Assembly: GCF_033473495.1 (NCBI RefSeq)
Contig: NC_088943.1
Span: 1,592,001-1,656,000, forward strand
DNA from: Cercospora beticola
Lineage: Eukaryota; Ascomycota; Dothideomycetes; Mycosphaerellales; Mycosphaerellaceae
Length of the DNA stretch: 64,000 nucleotides
Direction: 5' to 3'
This document shows, piece by piece, positions 42,430 through 54,253 of this stretch (within the stretch, counting starts at the first letter, position 1; each line of letters begins with the position of its first letter). The notes beneath the pieces are model-generated. The model was not told the DNA's origin. It made no database searches and worked only from the letters and a program-made list of their open reading frames with translations. A program made the position numbers and the translations under genes.

Positions 42430-42877
42430 TTTGGAATGAATGAACGAAATTTGTTCTTGTCGGAGACAAGCGTTGTGCGGAAGGCTTAGTTGTAGAGATA
42501 GGGATAGATTGAGAAACTATTCCCCAGGCCGCCGCTTTGGATCAAGAATGAAGAACTCGACCTTATCGAATGTCCTGCCGAGCTTTGAGCAAATTCAAAC
42601 TGCGATGAGCGAAGTGTGAGAGGCTTCTGGTATGCCGGCATAAGAGAAGGCGAGTGCCTTGGATTAGCTAGTAGAAAATAGGAGAGTTCCAAGCACATCT
42701 TTGTAACACGAGGAGTGTAAGTGGAAGAGGAAGAGAAGTTTTTGAAATGCCCATACTCTTATTATGCGTGTCTATACATTCTAAGTGTTGTTGTCTTTGC
42801 TTCCCAAAACTCCCCAACTCCTCGCTATGCAAAACCTCCGGGAACGCCAAGACCTAAAACGTCATCTCATTTCAACT
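42430..42877. other. Intergenic region at the 3' end of the PKS gene
   Basis: About 450 bp separate the hypothetical gene and the convergent PKS gene. Nothing coding is seen; AT-rich stretches around 42660-42790 fit terminator and UTR sequence. Confidence 0.4.
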
Positions 42878-45800
42878 TCACTTGGCCGCTGGAGCGGAGC
42901 CCCAAAGACGTTCCCGAATCTCCTCAAACCGAGCTCGATCTTCCGCAGTGGATTTCAGGAAGCCCTAGAGACGCGATGTCAGCATATATCTCACGCATGC
43001 AGTGCGTGGAATGAATGGCTTCAACTTACAATCTCTTTCCAAATCTGGATATACTTTTGAGCAACAATGTCGGATACAGGACCGCAAGCTGCAAGAATAG
43101 GCGAGTGCTCGACAGTCTTCTTACAGTCCAGCACCAGGCCACCGCATGACATGCGGAGAAAGTTGTCGTCGAGGAAGTCGAGCAGCGTAGAAGCCGGATT
43201 GTCCTTCTGAGGCGCATTCTTCACCATCTCGAGCCAGTCGTTGAAGGGAACAATGTTATCAATATGAAGTGCCTCTGCCAGGATCTTGGTCATATCCTTC
43301 CATGATTGGCCGACGGGGTTCTCGATGTGGTAGATGGGATATGGTGTATTGTCAGCGAGGACGAGATCGGAAAGTGCTCCTGCGATGTCGTTGACTGGAG
43401 TCCAAAAGAGGCCACCATCGAGGTCGGGGAGAGCATTGAGCGTCTGCGAGCTCTTGACCAAGAATCCGAAGTGTTCCTATTTTGACGTCAGCAGTTGTCA
43501 GGTCACGAACCAAAGGCTTTCAACTTACCATTGGGTTCCAATATCCGGATGTCTTTGAACCCGCAATCTGACCAAGGCGGACAGCCATAGTGCGGAAGTG
43601 ATCGGAGTGCTTGTGAAGAGTCTCGTCAAGCATCCTCTCACATCCCCACTTGGCCTCGCCATATCCGTTTGTGAGGACAGAGTCAATATCAACTCGCTCC
43701 TCGGGAACAATCTGCTTCATTCCAGTGCCGGGCTTGTAGTTGTCAATATCGTACTGGCCCACAACTCCAATCGAAGATACCAACTGGAATCCGAACTTGA
43801 AGCTGGCTGGTCTCTTAGAGACCACATCGCATCCGAAGTCGATGAGGTTACGGAAGACCTGGAACTGAGGCTCGAAACCAGCAAGTGGACGCTTTGCGCT
43901 CATTGGCCAGGCGTTGTGAACGAGATGGGTGACAGAGCCTGTCAGCTTCTCGTACTCCTCGTCTGTAAGCCCGAACTTTGGCTTGCTGGTGTCGGTCTGG
44001 AAGACCAACAGCTTGTGTCGCAGGTTATCAGGGAAGCGGATACCTTTCTCTTTCATAGCCTTGTGCTGACGAGCATACTTCTCATTTCTGTTCTCGCGGT
44101 TGAGGCAGACTACGGTCTTGACATCCTCGAGCATAGCCAAGTGGTATGTGAGATGGCCACCGAGACTGCCACTGGCACCGGTAACGAGGACGACCTTCTC
44201 GTTCTCGGCTGGCATCTTTCCGTTTGGATCTGGAGAAGGCGCTGTGAAGCCCGCTGTGTACTTATTGACCAATTCGGTGACAGCCTGCTTGCGTGCTGGA
44301 AGGGCAGCAATCTGTTCTGCGGATCTCATCTTGACTGGGGCAGCCTCTGGCTCAGCAATCGTGGCTGGCTTGGGTGGCGTTTCCAATTCCTCGATAGCTG
44401 GAGGAGTTAACTCAGCTGGCTCGGCAGTCTCTCCACACAACATGGTCTTGAGGTCGCGGACGGTAGGGCACTCTAGGAAGAGCGACTCGTGCTGGATGTC
44501 GAGTTCGAGCTCATCACGGAGTCGGCTGACGATGACGAGCGAGAGCAGAGAATCGATACCGCTGTCGGCGAAATCGGTCTCGTCAGTAAGGTCTCCCACA
44601 GCTACCCCAGACTCCTCAGAGACGATGGACAAGGCGCTCTTGAAGACCTCGGAGTTCACGTTGGAACCATGCTTCTTCGAATCAGGTGTGCCAATAGAGG
44701 AGATTGGAGTCGTTGCGCCAGTTCCTGCATCGGAACCCGCGTCAGATGAGCCACTCGCATCATGACCAGAGTCGCTGCTGTTCTCCGACTCTGGCTCGCT
44801 TCTGATCGTAGACTGTGGACCTGCGGTAAGGCCTGATTCTCCGAGGAGCTTCTTGAGATCCTTGACAGCAGGGTACTCGTAGAAGAGCGAGTTGAAGTCG
44901 AGGTCCAGGTCCAGTTCTTCCTTGAATCGAGCGGAAATAGTCAAGCCCATCAAGCTGTCAATACCTGCATCAGCGAAGACAGTATCGTCGCCAAGATCGT
45001 TCTCAGCAATACCACTCTCCTCGGCGACAATTGTCAGAGCTTGACCAATCTTCGGGGCAGGGGCGAGCGCCGCAGGTTCCGTTCGAGCTGCAGGCTTTGC
45101 AGGTGCGGTAACCTTCGCTGAGGCTGGTGCGACCTTCTCGACTGGTGCAGCTTTTGGTGGCGCCTCCACTCCCTTTGGCTGGACGCTTCTGCTCTCATTG
45201 TTCAAGATGACTTTGAGGACACGGCGTGGCACACCCTGGATGGCGATACCTTTGAAGCTCGCAACGATCTTGTCATCTTGGTCAAAGATTGCAACATCGC
45301 CGTGCCAGAGCTTATCGTTGCCCTCGTGCATCTGGGTGTACGTGGTGTACGTCTTGTCGAAGTCGATCGGCTCGAAGATCTGGAAACCTGCCCAGCCGTG
45401 ATTCATGAACACTTCCTTGTCAAGGTCGACAGCATCATTGCAGTTCATGGTGAAGCCACATGACTGCGTCAACGCATCGATGACAGCCGGGTGGGTGTGA
45501 TAGTCACCACCTCTCTTGACTGTGCCAAAGCTGAGCTTGCTGGTCGCTTCGAGAGTCTTGCTATCGAGCACGACTTCATCGATTGCACGGTAATCGTCGT
45601 GAAAGCGAGCCAGTGGACGAATGGCGCGGTATACCATAGGCCTGTTGAAGCGAGCTGCCGTCTCTTTGGCAATGCCGTCGCGCAAGTTCTGCATCTTCTT
45701 CTTGATGGTGGCCTTCTCTGCTTCGAGCTTAGTCAAGAGACTGCGATCTTGGAAGCGAACCACGCATCGAGCATGCTCTTGAAGCTTTTGCCGGGCGTTG

Positions 45801-48800
45801 AAAGACATGAAGCGGATCTTGGCTTCGTTGTTGGCCCAATCGACATCCGCGTGAGCTTGGAGGAGCTGCTTGCTTCCTGCCGAGTTCAAGATCAGAGCCT
45901 TGGAGATATCCATGCTGCCGACATCGACCAGTCTTTCGGTCTGTTGCGGGCGGTACTTGTCCACAAGATAGGTACCAAGAGAAAGTGCAATGTCGCAGTA
46001 GACACTTGGCGTGCAGAGAGGAATGCCATCCACCTCGTGGCCTTGCACAAGTGGGCTGAGATCTTCACGAGCGATATCAGCTTCAACCACGATATGCGCC
46101 TTCTGGTCATCGCCGGTCTCCTCCACGATGTTGTGGATCGTGGTGCTCTCGAGCTTTGCCGCACGCTCTTTGATGACCAATGGAGCATCGCCCTTGCGCA
46201 GGGACCAATCATTGACATACTGGATCCAGTAATCCTTGAGATCCCAGCTGTAGGCCGGAAGTGGAAGAACCTTGTGTGAGGAAGGGAAGTCGCGATGATA
46301 CTGAGACCACCTGATGTCCGCGCCAGCCATGTACAAAGTCTTCAGTGCTGCTGACATGGTTGCCCAGACATATCTGCCGCGCTGCAGCGAGGGCAAGTTG
46401 ACAATCTTGGGCAGGTTAGCCTTGACCATACCGCTGACAGCTGGATGTGGCCCAATCTCGAGTGTCGTGGTGGCATCGCTAATGTAGCCCTCCGACTGAG
46501 CTTGCTCGAGAGCAGTGAGCATATTCACCGGCTCGCGGCAATGGCGAGAAAAGTATTCGGCATCGAAGCTCTCAGTCATCTTGTCGACAACGCTTCCGTC
46601 GAGCGGGCACAGAATTGGAATTCGTGCACTAGAATATGTGACTCCACGAGCCAGCTCAGTGAAGTCCCCGAGGATTGGGTCCACTTGCGAAGAGTGAAAC
46701 GCATATGGCACCTTGAGCAGCGTGGACTTGAGACCAGCTGCGCTCAAGGTTTCGCTGAAAGATGCGATCTCTGCACTAGGGCCTGCAAGCACGGTCTCGA
46801 CAGGCGAATTGATGCAGGCGACTTCGAACTTGGAGTCGCGGAGTGCCGCAAAGATAGTCTTGACATCGCTCTTGACGACCAGCATGGAGTGGGTGCCAAC
46901 CTGGCACTTGGCCTCCAGCAGCTGCGCTCGCTTGCCAACAAGGTAAAGGGTGTCCGTGTCGGACAATACACCTGCTACGTTGAGGGCAGCGTACTCGCCA
47001 AGGGAGTGGCCGACCACTGCAGCAGGTCTGATCTCGAAAGAGGCCCAAAGCCTGGTCAAGGCGATCTGCATGCAAGTCGTGGCCAGTTGCACTGGCGTTG
47101 GGGCAAACATACCGATGTCTTGCTCAGTCGATTGGATGACGGGAAGCATGGACGGGAATCCAAGATTTTGGCCAATCTTATCGAGGCGGCGCATCTCCTT
47201 GCGGAAGACGGAGAAGTTATCGAAAAGCTCGCGGGCCATGCCAGGATACTGGGCACCGTTTCCAGTGAAAGTGAACAAGACCTTCGGAGCACTCTTGGGC
47301 CTGGTCATGCCGACTTTGTCTTCGGCTGCCTTGTCGATTTGCTGACAGAGCTCGCTGGCGTCCTTGCCGCACAGCATAACGCGGTGCTGGTGGTGGATTC
47401 TGCGTGCTGTTGTGGTGTAAGACAACTGGCTGAGCGAAACCTCCGAATTCTGCCTCAGATAGTTTCGCAAGGATTGTAGGTTGCCTTGCAGAGAACTGCC
47501 GTTCTTCCCAGAGAGAGCGATCAAGTGAAGAGTTCGAGGATCACTGTCTTCGATTTCTCCAACGAGCGGAGCATCCTCGAGCAGCAATGCGGAGTTGCCT
47601 CCTGCAGCACTGAAGTTGTTCACGAAGGTTCTTCTCGGTCCGGATCCCTTTCGCTCCCATGGGGTGGCTTTCATGGCAATATTGACGTTGCGCTTGTCGA
47701 GGTCCGTGGGGAACTTGTGGTTGATCTTGTTCTTGATACCTACGTGAGGCGGGATCATGTTCTTCTTCATCATGAGAAGCACCTTGATTAAAGCCGAAAC
47801 GCCTGATACAGCTTCTCCGTGGCCGATGTTCGCTTTAGCACTTCCAAGGTACAACGCCTGATCCTCTGAACGAGGCTTCTTGACTCCATCAAGTGGTGGA
47901 GCGAACGTCTGCAGGACACTGGACATCTCGCCGGCGTCTCCGGCTTGAGTGCCAGTGCCGTGCATCTCCACGTAGCTAACATCGTATGGATCGACAGCAC
48001 CTTGGTTCAGGATCTTCTGGAAGATGGCACGCTGAGCACCCACGTGTGGTCGAGTGATCGACTCACTCTCTGCGCTGTGGTTGGTGTACGCACCCAAGAT
48101 AATGCCTTGGATCGGGTCTTTGTCGGCGATCGCATCATCGAGACGCTTAATGATCACAGTACCAACACCTTCACCTCGGCAGTATCCGTCGGCATCATCG
48201 TCAAACGTTTTGCAATTGCCCGTGTTGGAAAGAAAGTGCCCTCGCGAAAGTCCGGACGTGAAGTCTGGATTCGTGAGGACGTTAGTACCGCCTGCAATAG
48301 CCGTATCGATGTCTCCACGCCAAAGTGCATTGCAGGCGATATGGATACCAGCTAAACTGGAGGAGCAAGCAGTATCGACTGCATACGATGGGCCAGAAAA
48401 CTTGAAACAATAGTTGATCCTTCCTGGGATGAAGGCTCGATTGCCGCCTGGGATGAAATATGTGCCTTGGCCATGTCAGCTGATGCAGTACTACGATAGA
48501 ATGATGGTGGACTTACTGATGTTCTGGGCGGAGTTGGTCTCCATCCAGTCATTGCTTGTTACGCCATAGAAGACGCCAACACGATCACGTCGAGTGCTTG
48601 GTGTCGCATCGGGAACAAGGCCTGCTTGCTCAATGGCTTCGTATGCAGTCATAAGTGCAATGCGCTGGGCAGGATCGATCTCTGCTGCTTCTCGAGGGCT
48701 ACACGCGTCATCAGCCTGGTTGAACGATATAAGGACGCATTGGTACCAACCTGATATTGAAAAACTTGCAGTCAAACTCCTTTGGGTTGTCCAACCAACA

Positions 48801-50087
48801 GCCATATGGTGTGGTGCTGGTGTTCTTGATTTTGCCTGTTGGGTCGACGTGGGTTTTGGCGTCCCAGTGAAATGCAGGCACTTCTTTGTGAACATCGAGA
48901 CCTTGGTACAACAAGTTCCAGAAGGCTTCGTTGTCCTTCGCATCAGGATATCGTCCGGAGAGACCAATAATGGCAAGCTTCGGTTGCTTCGGATTCCCAG
49001 GTGCTTGCTCTGGGGTGTTCAGCTTGGGTTGTGCTGGTGCTGAAGACACTAAGTTCTTCAGGCTACTTTGCTTGAGCGCATTGTAGATCACTTGATCTGC
49101 TATCGTTGCAATGGCATTGATGTTGAAGGACTCTGCATCAGAGGCGTTAAGCCATTTCTGCACTTCGTCAATAATACCAGACCAGCTAATTGGCTGGAGC
49201 AAGATCTGCGAAATGGCCTCCTTGAGGAGGAATTCAAAGTTCTCGACACCGACAACAGTGCCTGCTGTTGACAGAACAGGCGTCTCGTTACGACGCTGAG
49301 CAGTGGTAGCGTCCAAGCCGGCCACGATCTCCTCAACATCATCCTGCGAGCAGAGATGCGGGCAGTGATAAGGAGCGAAGATCGGAATGCGCTTGATTCT
49401 GATCCCAGTGAAGTGATCAGAGCTGATGAGCTTCGCCAGAGAATTGGGCGGGCCGCTGATGGTGATGGCACTTGGTGCAACGGCGGAGACATAAGGCCTG
49501 TCAGTCAACGGCAACTTTGTCTCTTGGCAGAATTTTGACAACGCCTCGGTGGTGCTTTCAGAGGCAGCGGCGAGCATCGACCAAGTGAGACCCGTCGTGG
49601 CATCCGGCGATGGTTGAACACGATGAGCGAGGTCGGTGACGTGCATTCCAGTCTTGAATGCGGCGGATACTGCTGCCACAGCCAGTGGGATGAGGTCGAG
49701 CGTGCTTCGACTGCAGCTGACAGCTGCTGCTGCCAGAGTGCCAGTGCATAACCCCAAGACGCGGGCGTTATCTGAGCGAGGGTACTCGAGGTCTGTCTGA
49801 CTGATGAAGACACCTAGTTGATACAAGCACGTGATAGCCATGTCCAAGGGGATGCATCTTGTCGATGCAGGCTTCATCAAAAGCAAGTCGTCGACACAAG
49901 TGAACCTTGGCAGGTCGTCCCGTACTTGGATGGGAAGCTCATAGATGTGGTTTCGGATGACATCGTATGCCTTGACGAGGAAGTCGTCGAGCACAGGATT
50001 TGTCCTGTATCGGAGAAGGTCCTTGAGATGTGGCTGGACCTCGTAGGTCTGGTCTCCGAAGAGGTAAAGCTTCTGTGATCCAGACAT
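42878..50087 (-). CDS. Non-reducing polyketide synthase, SAT-KS-AT-PT-ACP-ACP-R
   Basis: Five exons, 50087-48751, 48698-48517, 48465-43529, 43476-43030 and 42964-42878; introns of 52, 51, 52 and 65 nt, all in phase. The product is 2329 aa. SAT: GLCTG with C114. KS: DTACSSS with C540, H675 in EMHGTGT and H722 in NIGHGEA. AT: GHSLGEY with S994. PT: H1315 in VQGHEVDG and D1502 in HPAVIDAL. Two ACPs have IDSL serines at about 1676 and 1811, separated by a Ser/Asp-rich linker. The terminal reductase has TGASGSLGG (about 1935) and YGEAKW (Y2107, K2111). There is no C-methyltransferase between PT and ACP and no TE. It should build an aromatic polyketide without C-methyl groups and release it by NADPH-dependent reduction as an aldehyde (or alcohol); starter and chain length cannot be read from sequence. 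Confidence 0.96.
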
Positions 50088-50947
50088 GCTGACTGTGTAG
50101 GCTGATGCTTCTAATGAACAGTCGTTGTGGGTGATGTGCGATCAGTATGATCAGTGTGGTTCGAAATATCGATGTAGGATTCTGGTGAGCTCAGCTCATC
50201 GGCGAGTATGGGCAAACAGAAAAATGGTAAGAGAGTACGAGGTACAAGACATTTGCTGATAATTCTGATCAAGGTGCACGATGCGACGTATATACTTCCT
50301 CCCCGACGGAACAACACTTCTTCGTTCTATCCCGGCCATCAACATCACCACGAAGCTGACTTGCTGCGTCCCGCGATCGATGCCGTCGACTTGCCAGAAT
50401 CCCGCTCAGTCCGCTCGGAGGTTGCTTGCGTGACGCGCTATCATCTCGGACGTTGCACTGAGCAAACATGATCCAAAATTGCCACCAATCTAGTGGTCCC
50501 CTGGCGTGTCCCGGCCTGTCGCTTTGCCCAACAAGGCAGCCGGGCACTGACCGCATCTCCCTCGGGTCTTCATGCGATGTGAATACCCATATGAGATTAA
50601 AGTTCCATGTGAAGCGAACCCATGCCAACCCACGAGAAGATCATCAAGCCTCGCGTGCAGAGCATAAGCCCTTGCCGTGGAAGCTTGGCATGTGAGGATG
50701 TGTGGTGTGCTGAAGGGGGTTCGCTCGGGTTTGGCTTCGGGAATCCTTCGCAACCTCACCTCCCCACCCATATCCCGACGGCATTGCACACAATGGCTGT
50801 TTCACGAGAGTGCACTGAGAAGACCGCTTAGTCAGTGTCTACGGTGAGTGGGTGCCTTTCGTGCTCAAGTGCAAGACTGCAATCCAAACGCCAGGACTAG
50901 CTCCATCAATCGTCTCCTTACAATTCATTTGATCACAATTTCACACA
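50088..50947. promoter_or_regulatory. Divergent promoter region of the PKS and P450 genes
   Basis: 860 bp between outward-facing cluster genes, the natural place for shared control by the AflR-like regulator. TCGAAATATCGA at 50161-50172 contains two TCGA boxes, and a CCGCTCGG triplet pair lies near 50411-50418. A canonical TCG-N5-CGA AflR site was not found by eye. No gene is seen here. Confidence 0.4.
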
Positions 50948-52591
50948 ATGGCCGAACTTCTCACTCTCTATCAGAACTATCGCACTTTGTTCCTATGTTT
51001 TGCCCTTCCTGTGCTCACCCTTCTCGTCGCCTATTTGAAGCGTGACCGCAAGATCAATACTATCCCTGGGCCAAAATTGCATCCTATCGTCGGTCTTGGA
51101 TTAAAGCTGCCACCAAATGCTGCAAAGCTCTTCAGACAATGGGCTGGGGAATATGGAGACATCTTCAAAGTTCGAATTGGCTGGTATAACTGGGTCGTCA
51201 TCAACACACCTGAAGCTGTGCGTGAGATCCTGGAGAAGCAAGCTGTCAGCACTTCATCAAAGGCACCCTCTCCCTTAGGCCACGATGTTGTCACTGGCGG
51301 TATGCGCATGCCGACAATGCCATACGGACCTCGATGGCGAGCACAGAGATCGGTCGTCCGCCAGATCACTTCTGTGCCCATGACATCGACATTCGTGCCA
51401 AGCCAGGAATTCGAAACCAAGCAGCTTTTGTTCGATTTGGCAACGAACAATGAAGATCAACGCAGCTTCTACATGCACATGAGGCGTTTTGCCTTTAGCA
51501 TCGTCTTGACAAACACATTCGGAACGCGTGTCAAAAACATCGATCATCCGGATGTGCACAATGCTATGAGGAGCCAAGCCATTATGCGCAAGACCCTGCC
51601 TCCATACTTCATCGTGGACGAGTTGCCACTTTTGCAGAAGCTTCCGGCATGGCTCCAGCCAGGACGCAAAGAAGCTGAAGAGTGTGGCAAGGAAGTCCTC
51701 AAAATCAAAATGGATCTATGGCGTCGACTCGAGCGTCAGCACGAAGCTGGAAAGGCACCTGCCTGCTACGGTCGGGAAATCCTCGAGAACAAAGAGAAAT
51801 GGTATGCTGAAGGCCTCACTGAAGAAGATCTTGCCTGGGTGGCCGGCGGCCTCGTCGAAGCTGGATTCGAAACCTCTGCTGCAACACTCAACAGCCTCGT
51901 CCTGCACCTCGCCGCCAATCCTCGCGTTCAGAAAGTCGCCCAAGAAGAGATAATGCGAGTCGTCGGACCAAATCGCTGCCCTCGTTTCGAAGATCTTTGC
52001 GACTTGCCGTACGTGCGCGCATGCGTCAAAGAAATGCTACGCCTGAACCCCATCCTAGCCCCCGGAATTCGTCAATTCACAAGCACCGACGTCGTCTACA
52101 AAGACCACATCATCCCCAAAGGCACCATCCTCCTCTGCAACACCGCCTACCTCCACTTCGACCCCACCCGCTTCGAAAACCCGCACGAATTCATGCCCGA
52201 AAGGTATCTGAACCACAAACTCTACAGCTCCGAGTACGCCGCTATGGGCGACCCTTACAAACGCGATCACTTCACATTCAGTGCAGGCAGACGTGTGTGT
52301 CCCGGCGCTCGGGTTGCGGAGAATAGTTTGGGAATAGCTTTGGCGGGGATGCTCTGGACATTTGATATTCGGCCTCCGATGTCGGGAGATGGGATTGAGG
52401 GTCAGATGGATTTGAGTGAGAAGGCTTATCCTAATCCGGGTTTCACAACTCCAGGGCCTTTTCAGGCGAGGTTTGTGTTGAGAGATGAGAAGCGAGAGAG
52501 GATTGTGAAGGAGCAGTGGGAAGTTGCTATGAAGGAGGGATATGAATTGAGAGGTGTGCCGGTTGATGTTGATGGGGTTGTTCAGTATTAG
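50948..52591 (+). CDS. Cytochrome P450 monooxygenase
   Basis: A single exon of 547 aa, longer than many P450s only because of a N-terminal membrane anchor (FLCFALPVLTLLVAYL) before the proline-rich hinge IPGPKLHP. The oxygen-binding I-helix is VEAGFETSAAT, the K-helix KEMLR (E362, R365) and the heme loop FSAGRRVCPG with the axial C451. Such ER-bound enzymes hydroxylate or oxidatively cyclise polyketide intermediates with electrons from NADPH-P450 reductase. It is divergently transcribed from the PKS across a shared promoter, which strongly links it to that pathway. The overall pattern resembles P450s annotated as O-methylsterigmatocystin oxidoreductase-like; the exact CYP family is not assigned. 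Confidence 0.93.
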   Translation: MAELLTLYQNYRTLFLCFALPVLTLLVAYLKRDRKINTIPGPKLHPIVGLGLKLPPNAAKLFRQWAGEYGDIFKVRIGWYNWVVINTPEAVREILEKQAVSTSSKAPSPLGHDVVTGGMRMPTMPYGPRWRAQRSVVRQITSVPMTSTFVPSQEFETKQLLFDLATNNEDQRSFYMHMRRFAFSIVLTNTFGTRVKNIDHPDVHNAMRSQAIMRKTLPPYFIVDELPLLQKLPAWLQPGRKEAEECGKEVLKIKMDLWRRLERQHEAGKAPACYGREILENKEKWYAEGLTEEDLAWVAGGLVEAGFETSAATLNSLVLHLAANPRVQKVAQEEIMRVVGPNRCPRFEDLCDLPYVRACVKEMLRLNPILAPGIRQFTSTDVVYKDHIIPKGTILLCNTAYLHFDPTRFENPHEFMPERYLNHKLYSSEYAAMGDPYKRDHFTFSAGRRVCPGARVAENSLGIALAGMLWTFDIRPPMSGDGIEGQMDLSEKAYPNPGFTTPGPFQARFVLRDEKRERIVKEQWEVAMKEGYELRGVPVDVDGVVQY

Positions 52592-52909
52592 TGTAGATTA
52601 CTGGTCTAATGAATGTGCTTTTCTCAGTGTTTGGGGAGTCTGGCATATACGACTTTATGGCTTGATGAAGCAATGCCGAACATTCTCATGGCATGTGCGT
52701 AACAGGCAAATCGTCTGGAACGTTCCTGGTCATGCAGCCTAGACTGGAATATCACCTTACAGAGTGGCGTTGCCCACTTCTCGCCAGGACCTGACGAATG
52801 CTGACACCGACACAGCAGTAGGAAAGGAGGAACGCATATGGTATCAAAACCATAGACTTTCAATAAGCAATCGGTTGCATGGAAAAGTTGCATATTTCCG
52901 ACAGTCTGC
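52592..52909. other. Convergent 3' spacer between P450 and regulator genes
   Basis: About 320 bp of 3' flank for both genes. No coding or repeat feature seen. Confidence 0.4.
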
Positions 52910-54253
52910 CTAATAAGACATCGATCCGCTTCTATCATGATTGGGTATCCCGCTAAACGCAACATTTGAATCATTCAATTCGCTCAATTTCGATCTGATC
53001 ACCGCTGCTGTCCTGGAGTGCTCTGCACGAAGCCATTGGCTCAAGCTTTTGTGTAAGCCATCGACTCCTCCGAAGCCACCGACTTCTGCGGACGTGGATC
53101 CGCTCGTGCACTGCGTAGCAAAGGCATCGATGACAGCACCGACTCGCTTCATTTCGCTGGAGACCAGATGGATATTCATAGCAGCTTGTACACTCTGGTC
53201 GTCGATCTGAAATGTTCCCAAAGCGATCTGTGTGGGTGCTACTGCTTGTGCCAAGGTTGGCATGCTTGAAGTCCGCTTACATGAAGACGACGATGCCTCG
53301 CTCATCATTGGCGACTCCGATCCTACTGAGGTGTACCCTGTGGAGGTGGACGCAGCTGAGTTGGAGCTATATGGTGATATTGTTGTGGCCGTAGATGGGG
53401 CTGTGGAAGAGATGTTGCCAGCGGATAGTGGCATCAATGGTGTTGTTGGAGCACAGCCCACCGCTTGTTGGTACCATATGAGTACTCTTGACAAGATTGA
53501 TGTGTACAGCAAGGCCAGATGTGGAGACCTCGCGCATGGACATCTGAGCAGTCGGACGAGTCGCTCGCAGGCATCGCGATTGATGCCCAGAACCTGGTCT
53601 AGAGGTACTTGACTGGTGGGACTTGCCAGTGCTATGCCAGCTGGATTCTGTGTTCCGTTGCCGAGTTCCAGGAAAGATAGGCACCCGAATATAGAACATG
53701 CTTCTCTATGGCAGTCGTGTGTCGAAGTGTTGTGAGATGATGAAGTGGCGTTGCTCGACTGTGGATAAGCCAAAGGGTCTTGCGTATCACTTACGGGTGT
53801 TGTGAGATTTGTATCGAAGTCGCTGTTCATTGCAACCACGAGGTTCCAGTCGTCTATGTCCATATTGCTGAATTCTTCTAGCGTAGGCACCGCTCCTATG
53901 CTGTACATGTTGGCGAAGTCGGCTGTGGTGAAATCGGGCATGATCGATTGGCCCATAAGAGAATCCAGGTCGGAGTTTGTGCTTGCAGTCGGGGTTTCAG
54001 GCAAGCGATAGGCATGTTGCTGGTTGTTGGTAACTGCTGTACTTCCAGCGGAAGATGCTTGCCGGGGACGTTGGTCAGACTCCACGCGGACTGGTCTCCT
54101 ATTCGATTTCCGACTGATTCCATAAACGCATTCGACGTCGAGCTGAGCGCAACGAGAGCAGCTTGGATGCTCCCGGCTGCATTTGAGCTTTGCGGAACCA
54201 CATCGATCGCAGCTAGCTCGTAGCTTGGGCTGTCTTGGTGCCGTGCTTGGCAT
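52910..54253 (-). CDS. AflR-like Zn2Cys6 transcription factor
   Basis: 447 aa, start at the ATG at 54253 (the frame is open a little farther up but only from a TTG). The N-terminal Zn2Cys6 cluster is RASCDRCGSAKLKC, SREHPSC and SRCAQLDVEC, preceded by the basic APRQPKLR as in AflR-type regulators. The C-terminal half holds the AflR regulatory-domain pattern: ACSIFGCLSFLELG, then INRDACERLVRLLRCPCA, LLYTSILSRVLIWYQQAVG, SVQAAMNIHLVSSEMKRVGA and HKSLSQWLRAE. Its length is close to AflR (about 440 aa). AflR relatives control aflatoxin, dothistromin and many other polyketide clusters. It very likely activates the surrounding cluster. Single exon. Confidence 0.92.
   Translation of the reverse strand: MPSTAPRQPKLRASCDRCGSAKLKCSREHPSCSRCAQLDVECVYGISRKSNRRPVRVESDQRPRQASSAGSTAVTNNQQHAYRLPETPTASTNSDLDSLMGQSIMPDFTTADFANMYSIGAVPTLEEFSNMDIDDWNLVVAMNSDFDTNLTTPVSDTQDPLAYPQSSNATSSSHNTSTHDCHREACSIFGCLSFLELGNGTQNPAGIALASPTSQVPLDQVLGINRDACERLVRLLRCPCARSPHLALLYTSILSRVLIWYQQAVGCAPTTPLMPLSAGNISSTAPSTATTISPYSSNSAASTSTGYTSVGSESPMMSEASSSSCKRTSSMPTLAQAVAPTQIALGTFQIDDQSVQAAMNIHLVSSEMKRVGAVIDAFATQCTSGSTSAEVGGFGGVDGLHKSLSQWLRAEHSRTAAVIRSKLSELNDSNVAFSGIPNHDRSGSMSY

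Noticed and set aside
50161..50172. TCGAAATATCGA as an AflR binding site
   Set aside because: The spacing between TCG and CGA is six bases, not the five of the known AflR site; kept only as a weak note in the promoter entry.
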